A DNA stretch of 12,922 nt, taken from contig CAZTGD010000044.1 in assembly GCA_964613055.1 (NCBI GenBank), positions 1 to 12,922 of the forward strand, written 5' to 3'. Shown here one piece after another: positions 8,701-12,922 of the stretch. Position numbers and translations under genes: made by a program. The first letter of the stretch is position 1; each line of letters opens with the position of its first letter. The DNA is from JAXGMQ01 sp964613055. GTDB lineage: Bacteria > Caldisericota > Caldisericia > JAAYUI01. Below the pieces are notes generated by a model. It ran no database searches. It saw only the letters and a list, made by a program, of their open reading frames with translations, and was not told the origin of the DNA.

Positions 8701-9707
8701 AGAATGAGTTGTTCAGCATTCCAGCGGATAATGCAAATGTCTCTGACTCAACAACCGATTCGGTTACACCATGCCTGGCATTGGATGAGGATTCCAGACC
8801 TGCTATTGTTTGGACTGAAAGTGTGACCAATAGAGATGAGATCTATTTCGTTCATTATCCGGTTAACAGGTTCACTGTTCAATTAACGGTGGAGGTTGCT
8901 GATTGCAACACACTTGGCGGAAGGGATCATTTCTTCTACAATCAGGCTTACTTCAATTATCCATTCAATGATTCCGATGATAATAATGATACGGTTTTTA
9001 ATATTAAGCACTGTTCATTTTCAACTGAAGAAGAGTACCTGCCGAAAATTAATGCCAAGAAGACCGCCAATACGTCTATGGCGGCGGTTGGCGACATAGT
9101 CCACTACACCATCACCGTTGAAAACACTGGCAAAGCGCCTGCGGAGAATATAGTTGTCTCGGATGTTCTACCTAGGGAGCTTCAGTTCATAAGCAGTAAC
9201 ATGACCTGCAGTTTGGTGGGGACCACTGTGGAATTCAGAATTGATCTTCGCGCAGGTGAGAGAAAGATCATCCGAGTTTCCTGTCGAATCAGGGATGATA
9301 TGAGTCTGAATCCGGGTGATGTCCTGACAAACATAGCAACGGTAACAGGTCTTGATAAACCACTCAGCACCAACATGGGTATCACAATAAAATCCAGCAA
9401 CCCAGGATGCGAGATCCCACAGATGGAGTTAAGGCTGACATCAAAAGGTAAACCCGTCATCTTAGCCGGCAGAGAACTCGACTGTGAGATGCTGGCACAT
9501 GCCGGTTGCAACCCGTTTGATGTGGTAATCTTCTGGGATGATGGCAAGGATCCTTATTCATTCGTAATCGGTGACTCAATGGTCCATCGGTTCAAACACA
9601 CGTTTGATAAGGCTGGCGATTACCTGGTGGAGGTGCATATCACAGGGGCGTATGGCAAGATGACCAACCTGTACAAGCACATTCACGTAACGCCAGCAAC
9701 TGATTAA
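5754..9707 (+). CDS. Large exported protein: two seven-repeat propeller-like arrays, DUF11-like and PKD-like domains
   Basis: 1317 residues. The signal peptide is MRSVRVLLAVVLILSMLFVP, and the ATG follows a GAGGTG ribosome site. The body is built from repeats of about 60-70 residues with the pattern LDSsdnPHIvW, then YD-ImYVhWdG, then W-aDGsvYdP, then aNVS. I count seven in residues 34-498 and seven in 609-1036, each set consistent with a seven-bladed beta propeller. Between them, residues about 502-603 look like the first part of a DUF11-type Ig-like domain (DNIYLYDTLPPHTTY, SYSTDGGISW). After the second set, 1038-1094 (RFTVQLTVEVAD, NQAYFNY) looks like the rest of it. Then come a complete DUF11 domain (1098-1212, VGDIVHYTITVENTGKAPAE) and a PKD-like domain (about 1222-1313, ending in HTFDKAGDYLVEVHITG). 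No LPxTG, membrane anchor or known sorting tail is seen. Binding partner unknown; probably secreted or surface-attached. The truncated gene at 11819 belongs to the same repeat family. Confidence 0.85.
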   Translation: MRSVRVLLAVVLILSMLFVPNEGREDDVSAYAGWLGADGTYYVGSAPQQNNEINISQTLSNSQISSDTCMVLDSLDRPHIVWGESVGSGPLANYEIFYAYWNGSDWCCIDGSVYDPYSTLIPNPANVSDTDDDSCMATIALDSQDNPHIAWTDITYGTSGDYDIFYIHWDDVGGKWLDAQGDEYLINASLANVSKTDCYSFDPRIALDDSDTPYIAWTDDTYGYNDIMCVKWGSTSWENMMGDPYNPATPGVANVSHNADQSRHCSLKLDSSGDPHLVWHDNTYGSYTQADVMYVHWVSPDWVGADGSLYDPVNGGPTWEPAADINVSRTSSYDSRFASLALDDDDNPHIVWEGLSYYYSPYEVLYVQWSDIDSDWVLVDGNSYDPLSPTGANISQTNDLSSFPNISLDSSSYPCVTWSDESYNSIEDIMFIRWNGSRWTNQAGNSYDPVAGNANVSYSNQISQIPNLALDSNDYPSLSWIDSSFSGGTTDVMYVEWGVNSHDGFFSIRKDVDADLDGVFGEGGERIEEDHLDYLIELSHLGGVDPTDNIYLYDTLPPHTTYDSSSSPGNFSYSTDGGISWNAGEPDSFTTVSGGDIVRWGPYESQLNWQGADQSIYYGSVVNQPMDINVSDSISHSSYPAQMKLDSGNNPHVVWCEELAGNNEVYYVRWDGDSWLCPDGSVYNSSSSPNPANISRNSSDSIYPHFDLDSSDHPHVTWQENASGNYEIYYIHWDGNNWLCADGSVYDPVLTSNPANVSQNPTPSWYAPIVVDTNDDVHIVWYDMIAYNNEIMYVKLDNGLWKTADGVTYSGANANISVNTTMSVDASVAVDSLGNPHVCWYDNDGNDEVFYVHWDGDSWRTNSGDVYNGNNANVSNNSGSSWHPTIAIDSSDHAHLAWYDNSSGTWETYYVRSDGSYWVIATGANYVPATGNASISENGQQGWRPSLQTDANDQPHIAWFSSEEGHRNIYYIYSNGGNWFTVENELFSIPADNANVSDSTTDSVTPCLALDEDSRPAIVWTESVTNRDEIYFVHYPVNRFTVQLTVEVADCNTLGGRDHFFYNQAYFNYPFNDSDDNNDTVFNIKHCSFSTEEEYLPKINAKKTANTSMAAVGDIVHYTITVENTGKAPAENIVVSDVLPRELQFISSNMTCSLVGTTVEFRIDLRAGERKIIRVSCRIRDDMSLNPGDVLTNIATVTGLDKPLSTNMGITIKSSNPGCEIPQMELRLTSKGKPVILAGRELDCEMLAHAGCNPFDVVIFWDDGKDPYSFVIGDSMVHRFKHTFDKAGDYLVEVHITGAYGKMTNLYKHIHVTPATD
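5853..7247 (+). repeat. Propeller-like array 1 of the large protein (seven repeats)
   Basis: Seven copies of the LDS-x-PHIVW / YVHW / ADGSVYDP / NVS unit, with cores at LDSLDRPHIVW, LDSQDNPHIAW, LDDSDTPYIAW, LDSSGDPHLVW, LDDDDNPHIVW, LDSSSYPCVTW and LDSNDYPSLSW. The array begins with a lone W-GADG-YY-NIS strand segment, and the last repeat lacks that segment. This is the arrangement expected if the N-terminal strands close the last blade. Confidence 0.75.
7578..8861 (+). repeat. Propeller-like array 2 of the large protein (seven repeats)
   Basis: Cores at LDSGNNPHVVW, LDSSDHPHVTW, VDTNDDVHIVW, VDSLGNPHVCW, IDSSDHAHLAW, TDANDQPHIAW and LDEDSRPAIVW. It again opens with a lone closing segment (NWQGADQSIYYG, then INVS) parallel to the start of array 1 (GWLGADGTYYVG, then INIS), and ends after the YFVHYP strand. 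Array 2 therefore looks like a whole-domain copy of array 1, diverged at the sequence level. Confidence 0.75.
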
Positions 9708-9816
9708 CTCATTGTTTTAACAGTTGAGTAGAGCATCACAATAAATTTGTTGGGTGTCGGTGCTAAGTTATTTTATTGTGCACGATTACCCTTACACAGG
9801 TTTCATAAAAAACTCT

Positions 9817-9843
9817 TATCACCCCCGGACCCCGGAGGTGATA
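9817..9843. other. Stem-loop between genes
   Basis: TATCACC (9817-9823) pairs with GGTGATA (9837-9843); two more C-G pairs extend the stem after a C/A mismatch. No T-run follows on either side, so it is not a standard terminator for the 9707 gene end, which lies 110 bases away. Confidence 0.45.
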
Positions 9844-10028
9844 CCCCTCGTCATTCAGGCTTGGCCAGGAATCCAGCGTAAAAATTGGTAGTGCTTGGGA
9901 TATTTGAAACTTTTTGTTTATGGACAGACGTGTCCGGGAATTACACTGGATTCCCGCTTTCGCGGGAACGACGAAGTAGAAACTGGAATGCGAATTAGAA
10001 ACATGAATGATGGTGAAGGTGATACCCC
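9836..10028. repeat. 12-bp direct repeat bracketing the inverted-repeat element
   Basis: AGGTGATACCCC occurs at 9836-9847 and again at 10017-10028. The left copy ends exactly where the inverted-repeat element begins (9848). The right copy lies 42 bases past its right arm, so it is not a simple target-site duplication of the 127-bp element. Confidence 0.6.
9848..9974. repeat. Imperfect inverted-repeat element (MITE-like, ATTCCCGC/GCGGGAAT type)
   Basis: The left arm is 9848-9878 and the right arm 9944-9974. Read as inverted repeats, the arms match at 21 of 31 positions, with the outer end (TCGTC-TTC) and the inner end (GGAATCCAG) conserved and the middle diverged. The right arm contains its own hairpin TTCCCGC-TTTC-GCGGGAA (9951-9968). 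Palindromes of the ATTCCCGC-TTTC-GCGGGAA kind are, from general knowledge, widespread interspersed repeats in many bacterial genomes. The 65-base centre encodes nothing. Whether it moves is not shown by this copy. Confidence 0.6.
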
Positions 10029-10156
10029 ATTTTAGGGGAACAGAGAATTAGTAAAGGATGAAGAACTAATTATGTTTGTCAGGTGCATAATGCCCATTTA
10101 ATTTAGTCGCTAATCTAAAAAAGTAACAGATGAATCAAATGATTCTAGCACTTTAA

Positions 10157-10201
10157 CCCCGCCCTTCCAGCTTGGAAGCTGGAAGGGCGGGGAGCGGTTT
10201 T
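10157..10201. terminator. Strong GC hairpin, likely terminator after the SPFH gene
   Basis: A perfect 15-bp stem, CCCCGCCCTTCCAGC (10157-10171) with its complement at 10178-10192, and a six-base loop TTGGAA. It ends 32 bases downstream of the SPFH stop. The better T-run (TTTT 10198-10201) is on the plus-strand side; the minus-strand side has only TTAAAG. It could end transcription from either direction, or be an interspersed palindrome used as one. Confidence 0.6.
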
Positions 10202-10224
10202 GTATCAAAAGATAAAAATTCTAC

Positions 10225-11241
10225 CTACTTGCCATTCTCAAAAGAACCGATGTCCAGTATCAGACCGCCCGATTCTCCACCCATCACCGTGGGGAGGATG
10301 CCATTCCATTTATCAATCCATCTATTCTGAAGAATTAGAGGAGTTAAACTTGCACTAATCAGTTCCTGCTCGATCTTCTTTGCCTCAGCTTCGGTCTTTG
10401 CTATTTCTTTCCTGGTCTTTGCCTCTTCCAGTTCGCGGTCTGCTTTCTCCACTCTCTGCTGAGCGATCTGTTTGTCTTCAATGGATTGTGTGTATGCGTC
10501 AGAGTATTCGATATTTGTTATGTTCACATCTGTGAATGATACGATGTTATCAAGGAAATAAACCGTTTCTTTGCCTTCCTTTTTATCTGCAATGTATACT
10601 TCTCTTTGAATGCCTTTTATGGTTCTCATCTCAACAGGATCTGCTTGTGTGTCTACCATTTTATCATTTTCACTGAGTATGTTGAGGAATTTCTGTCTTG
10701 ACCCCTTATTGCTTATCTCCCACACGATCGCATAGACTGTGGTATCATTGAGTTTTTCCTCCACTTTTTGTCTTATATTTTCTCTGGAGGTATGTATCTT
10801 TGTTGTATCGAACTGTGATGTAACCGCTTTCACAGACTGATTTGAGCTAGGCTCAATTACACTTTCGATTATGTTATTAACTGTTCCAAAGGTTTCGTAT
10901 AGATACTCGACGTAGTCTCGATTGATCTTGTAACGGATAACAACATCCATGAATACGTCCTGTTGCTGTTCACTGAAGGTATTCGCTTGAAATTCATAGA
11001 TAACCTCCTGAACATTCATAACAATCACTTTGTCAACAAAGGGAACAAGTAAGTGTAGGCCAGGATTCATACTACCTCTCACAGCGCCAAACCTTAGCAC
11101 TACCCCTTTGTGACCAGCGGGAACCGTCACAAACCCATTCCAGATTATGATTAATACCAGCAAAGCGATTATACCGATAACCCAGTACTTAGCTTGGTTC
11201 ACACTCTTTCCACCTTGGTTTACATATCTTTCAAATGCCAT
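10225..11241 (-). CDS. SPFH/prohibitin-like (band 7) membrane protein
   Basis: 338 residues. A short cytoplasmic N-terminus is followed by one membrane segment (about 19-35, YWVIGIIALLVLIIIW), then an SPFH domain starting VPAGHKGVVLRFGAV with NPGLHLLVPFVDKV. A charged coiled coil follows (about 252-293, KQIAQQRVEKADRELEEAK), and the conserved tail block is KWNGILPTVMGG (311-322). This is the order seen in bacterial prohibitin/HflK-like proteins, which form membrane-associated ring or cage assemblies linked to protein quality control or membrane domains. Compared with typical members there seems to be an extra stretch of about 50 residues (roughly 180-230) between the TVYAIVWEIS and VSFTDVNITNIE strands. 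The ATG at 11241 has a strong AGGAGG site eight bases upstream, and a sigma70 promoter at 11271-11299. There is no NfeD-type partner beside it; it is divergent from the STAS-like gene. Confidence 0.9.
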   Translation of the reverse strand: MAFERYVNQGGKSVNQAKYWVIGIIALLVLIIIWNGFVTVPAGHKGVVLRFGAVRGSMNPGLHLLVPFVDKVIVMNVQEVIYEFQANTFSEQQQDVFMDVVIRYKINRDYVEYLYETFGTVNNIIESVIEPSSNQSVKAVTSQFDTTKIHTSRENIRQKVEEKLNDTTVYAIVWEISNKGSRQKFLNILSENDKMVDTQADPVEMRTIKGIQREVYIADKKEGKETVYFLDNIVSFTDVNITNIEYSDAYTQSIEDKQIAQQRVEKADRELEEAKTRKEIAKTEAEAKKIEQELISASLTPLILQNRWIDKWNGILPTVMGGESGGLILDIGSFENGK

Positions 11242-11270
11242 CTGTCAAACCTCCTTGCAACGTTTTCTTA

Positions 11271-11299
11271 ATTATATACTGACACACAAGACAATGCAA
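11271..11299 (-). promoter_or_regulatory. Sigma70-type promoter of the SPFH gene
   Basis: Minus strand: TTGCAT (11299-11294), 17-base spacer, TATAAT (11276-11271). The predicted start lies about 25 bases before the ATG at 11241, leaving room for the AGGAGG site. It sits in the 99-base gap between two divergent genes; no equally good plus-strand promoter for the STAS-like gene is visible there. Confidence 0.65.
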
Positions 11300-11340
11300 G
11301 ACTTATTTGCACCCCAAAGGCACAAATGTAGAATGTATGT

Positions 11341-11688
11341 ATGGAATTTCGCATAGAGACAAATGATGAGATTAAACTGCTTAAGCTAACGGTGTCTGGT
11401 GAGTTGTCTGCTAGCGATGTGGACACACTTGCAGACAGGGTAAAGTGGTATGAAGGCAAGGATTATAAGTGTATTCTCGACATATCAAGTATGGAGATGA
11501 TTGGTATGAGTGTCGCTGGCCACGCTGTAGACGTTGCTACAAACCATATGCTAGATGCATTCGATGGATATTGTCTGGTGGCAGGTGGCTCGATGTTCCA
11601 GCTCATATCCATGTTTGCCGTCAAGGAGTTTGTATACAGCCACCTGTCAGGGAGTGTTGATGAAGCGATGAAAAAACTGGGATTGTAG
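11341..11688 (+). CDS. Small STAS-like protein (SpoIIAA superfamily)
   Basis: 115 residues with the alternating strand-helix pattern of a SpoIIAA/STAS domain. An N-terminal sheet (EIKLLKLTVSGELSASDV) is followed by KCILDISSMEMIGMSVAGHAV (43-63), the region that aligns with the conserved LD-S-x-DSSG loop, and by CLVAGGSMFQLISMFAV and a C-terminal helix. STAS proteins act as anti-sigma antagonists or as regulatory modules in the cytoplasm. Here the loop reads IGMSVAG where antagonists have DSSGLG, so the usual phosphorylated Ser is not obviously kept and classical switching by a kinase is doubtful. Three ATGs lie within ten bases (11333, 11337, 11341); only the last is in frame. No good ribosome site is seen. 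It is divergent from the SPFH gene; a functional link is possible but unproven. Confidence 0.6.
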   Translation: MEFRIETNDEIKLLKLTVSGELSASDVDTLADRVKWYEGKDYKCILDISSMEMIGMSVAGHAVDVATNHMLDAFDGYCLVAGGSMFQLISMFAVKEFVYSHLSGSVDEAMKKLGL

Positions 11689-11818
11689 ACTATCGAATAT
11701 TGAGTGTCTCTCGGGAAAATTGTTTCTTAAATGTAAATATTTAGTCTGTTATATGTGTTGATTACCAGCAAATAGGGAGTTACGTTTAACTACAGATAAT
11801 CAGGAGTAGGAGGGCGAT

Positions 11819-12481
11819 ATGATGAGAAGAATTGGTAGAATAAATGTTTGTGGTGTAATCTGTTTGGCGTTGTTTGTTATACCTGTGACGGGGTTGCTTG
11901 GTTCGAATGAAGACAACGCCAACGTGACGAAGAATCCTTTCGCCAGCATCGGCGGTTACACAGCAGTTCTGGACAGTCAGGATCATCTTCATCTGGCTTG
12001 GTCAGATGCTGATTTTGCTGGCGCTGAAGGCGTTATTGCCTATATCCATTGGGATGGGGAGGATTGGGCATGTGCAGATGGTAGTATCTACAATCCTAGA
12101 AAGAAATTGCCGGACCCCGCCCTGATAAGCAGATTTGATGATAATTCTCATACACCAGTGATGGATGTTGACAATGATGGCAATGTCCACATAGCCTGGT
12201 TGAGTTTAGCATCTACCGGTTCCGATGCAAACAATGATCTAGAACTGAATGTTGGTATATTCTATTTGAAGAAGGTTGGAAATCAGCTTTTGTGCATAGA
12301 TGGTAGTGAATACGATCCCGATGATGAAAGTACAGATAACCCTGCACTCATTTTCCACAGCGACTCAGTTGCTACCTCAAGGATAAGCATGGATATCGAC
12401 AGCAGTGGAAATCCACACTTTGTCTGCCCAATGATTAGATTTCTTAATGAACCTTATCGTCAGGGCATTGTATACTTCTAG
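11819..12481 (+). pseudogene. Exported propeller-repeat protein, truncated by an insertion sequence
   Basis: The reading frame encodes 220 residues. It starts at ATG 11819 or the adjacent ATG 11822, both well spaced from GGAGGG (11809-11814). The signal peptide is INVCGVICLALFVIPVTG. It then repeats the unit of the 1317-residue protein: LDSQDHLHLAW, YIHWDG, ACADGSIYNP; VDNDGNVHIAW, CIDGSEYDP; IDSSGNPHFVC. After the third core it stops abruptly at GIVYF followed by TAG, where the unit would continue as a YxHW strand. The stop codon spans the point where the insertion sequence appears to begin (12481). The intact gene was probably much longer, with at least one seven-repeat array. The remnant still carries its ribosome site and may be expressed, but a partial propeller is unlikely to fold as the original. 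The same family at 5754-9707 suggests a locus of related surface or secreted proteins. Confidence 0.8.
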
Positions 12482-12922
12482 GGTCTATATAAGCAAACAA
12501 CATTCCATTACAATGGAAAGGCTTATGAGACCAAAGAAAAACAAATATCACAACAATGCAAAAATAAGTGAAAGAAAGACAAGAGAGATATTCAAGTATT
12601 TCAGTATGGATTTAACTGCAGAAATGACCTCAAAATTGACAGGTACTTCAAGAGTGACTGTAAACAAGTATTTCTTCAAGATAAGGAAGCGGTTATTTGA
12701 AGAAACCATGAAGGAAAGATATATCAAGGGAATAATCGAGGTAGATGAATGCTACAAAGGACCAAGAAGAGTAAAAGGCAGGCAAGGGAGAGGCGCAGGC
12801 GGAAAGATAAAGGTGTTTGGAATCCTCTGTAGCGAGGAGGTAAAGTCTACACGGAGATTGTTCCAAACTGTAGCAGGAAGATACTACAAGACATCATCAA
12901 AACAAAGGTAGACCCAGAATCA
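12481..12922 (+). mobile_element. Left part of an IS1595-family (IS1016-like) insertion sequence
   Basis: The presumed left end begins at GGGTCTATATAAGC (12481), directly after the last base that makes sense as the interrupted gene. The assignment comes from the transposase inside it. The right end, its inverted repeat and the target duplication lie beyond the window, so the left boundary is an inference good to a few bases. If the boundary is right, the expected 8-bp target copy is TACTTCTA (12473-12480). Confidence 0.75.
12513..12922 (+). pseudogene. IS1595-family (ISXO2-like) transposase, frameshifted and running off the window
   Basis: The N-terminal part (start ATG 12513, or 12525 next to GGAAAGG) has the KNKYHNNAKISERKTREIF and DLTAEMTSKLTGTSRVTVN blocks of an IS1016-like helix-turn-helix region. 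Then comes the catalytic-domain start GIIEVDECYKGPRRVKGRQG with RGAGGKIKVFGIL. The first frame then goes off family and stops at 12909-12911. The -1 frame from about 12839 resumes the family sequence GKVYTEIVPNCSRKILQDII and reaches the window end as KVDPES with no stop. A one-base loss or two-base gain at 12831-12838 (AGCGAGGA) explains this. No canonical slippery heptamer is present there, so inactivation is more likely than programmed frameshifting, although AGGAGG at 12835-12840 is worth noting. The element inserted into the repeat-protein gene starting at 11819. Confidence 0.8.

Larger units (their letters stand above)
9708..10224. other. Gene-free stretch with stem-loops and repeat elements
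   Basis: 517 bases between the convergent 3' ends of the large repeat protein and the SPFH gene. I see no credible reading frame or RNA gene. A 9-bp inverted repeat (CACAATAAA 9737-9745 with TTTATTGTG 9772-9780) has a long loop of 26 bases. Two stem-loops, an inverted-repeat element, a 12-bp direct repeat and a strong GC hairpin follow and are listed separately where they deserve it. The small hairpin CCCC-ATTTTA-GGGG is at 10025-10038. Confidence 0.7.

Noticed and set aside
7849..9099. Several ORFs of 60-125 codons within the large repeat gene in other frames
   Set aside because: Low-complexity shadows (rich in Met, Thr and His) of the repeats in the main frame.
9708..10224. CRISPR array or small RNA gene in the gene-free stretch
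   Set aside because: Only two copies of a short repeat, no regular spacers, and no tRNA or known RNA fold recognised.
10225..11688. SPFH plus STAS gene pair as a defined new system
   Set aside because: They are merely adjacent and divergent, with separate signals. Nothing in the sequence ties their functions together.
12831..12845. Programmed -1 frameshifting in the transposase
   Set aside because: No X-XXY-YYZ slippery heptamer at the junction and no clear stimulatory hairpin; an indel is simpler.

Overview
The window looks like a chromosomal segment from an uncultivated bacterium of moderate GC (mid-40s % by eye). The bacterial signs are Shine-Dalgarno sites ahead of most genes, several sigma70-type promoters (TTGACT-N17-TATAAT, TTGCAT-N17-TATAAT, TTGACT-N16-TATAAT-like), a MEP-pathway enzyme (DXS) and lipoprotein-type signal peptides. 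I cannot place it in a phylum. Most of the window is ordinary single genes, but much of the coding capacity goes to exported proteins, and there are clear marks of recent rearrangement.

Layout. Positions 1-117 (minus strand) hold the start of an exported-protein gene that appears frameshifted. Positions 202-1039 (minus) hold a tight two-gene unit: a CoA-binding Rossmann protein followed, one base after its stop, by a hotdog thioesterase with a probable TTG start. Positions 1142-3671 (minus) hold two tandem genes for a putative lipoprotein whose mature parts are identical at the base level while their signal peptides differ. A strong promoter at 3713-3741 precedes them. Positions 3796-5637 (plus) encode 1-deoxy-D-xylulose-5-phosphate synthase. 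Positions 5754-9707 (plus) encode a 1317-residue exported protein with two seven-repeat propeller-like arrays, DUF11-like domains and a C-terminal PKD-like domain.

Positions 9708-10224 have no gene. This stretch holds stem-loops, an imperfect inverted-repeat element of the TCGTC-ATTCCCGC type, a 12-bp direct repeat and a strong GC hairpin. An SPFH/prohibitin-like membrane protein (10225-11241, minus) is divergent from a small STAS-like protein (11341-11688, plus). From 11819 a second exported protein of the same repeat family as the 1317-residue protein begins. It is cut off at about 12480 by the left end of an IS1595-family insertion sequence, whose transposase is itself frameshifted near 12831-12838 and runs off the window.

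The genes do not form one obvious pathway. The links visible are the thioesterase/CoA-binding pair (CoA-ester metabolism), the paired lipoproteins, and the two repeat proteins of one family. I do not see a convincing new multi-gene system. The most unusual points are the recently homogenised lipoprotein pair and the nested domain layout of the large protein.
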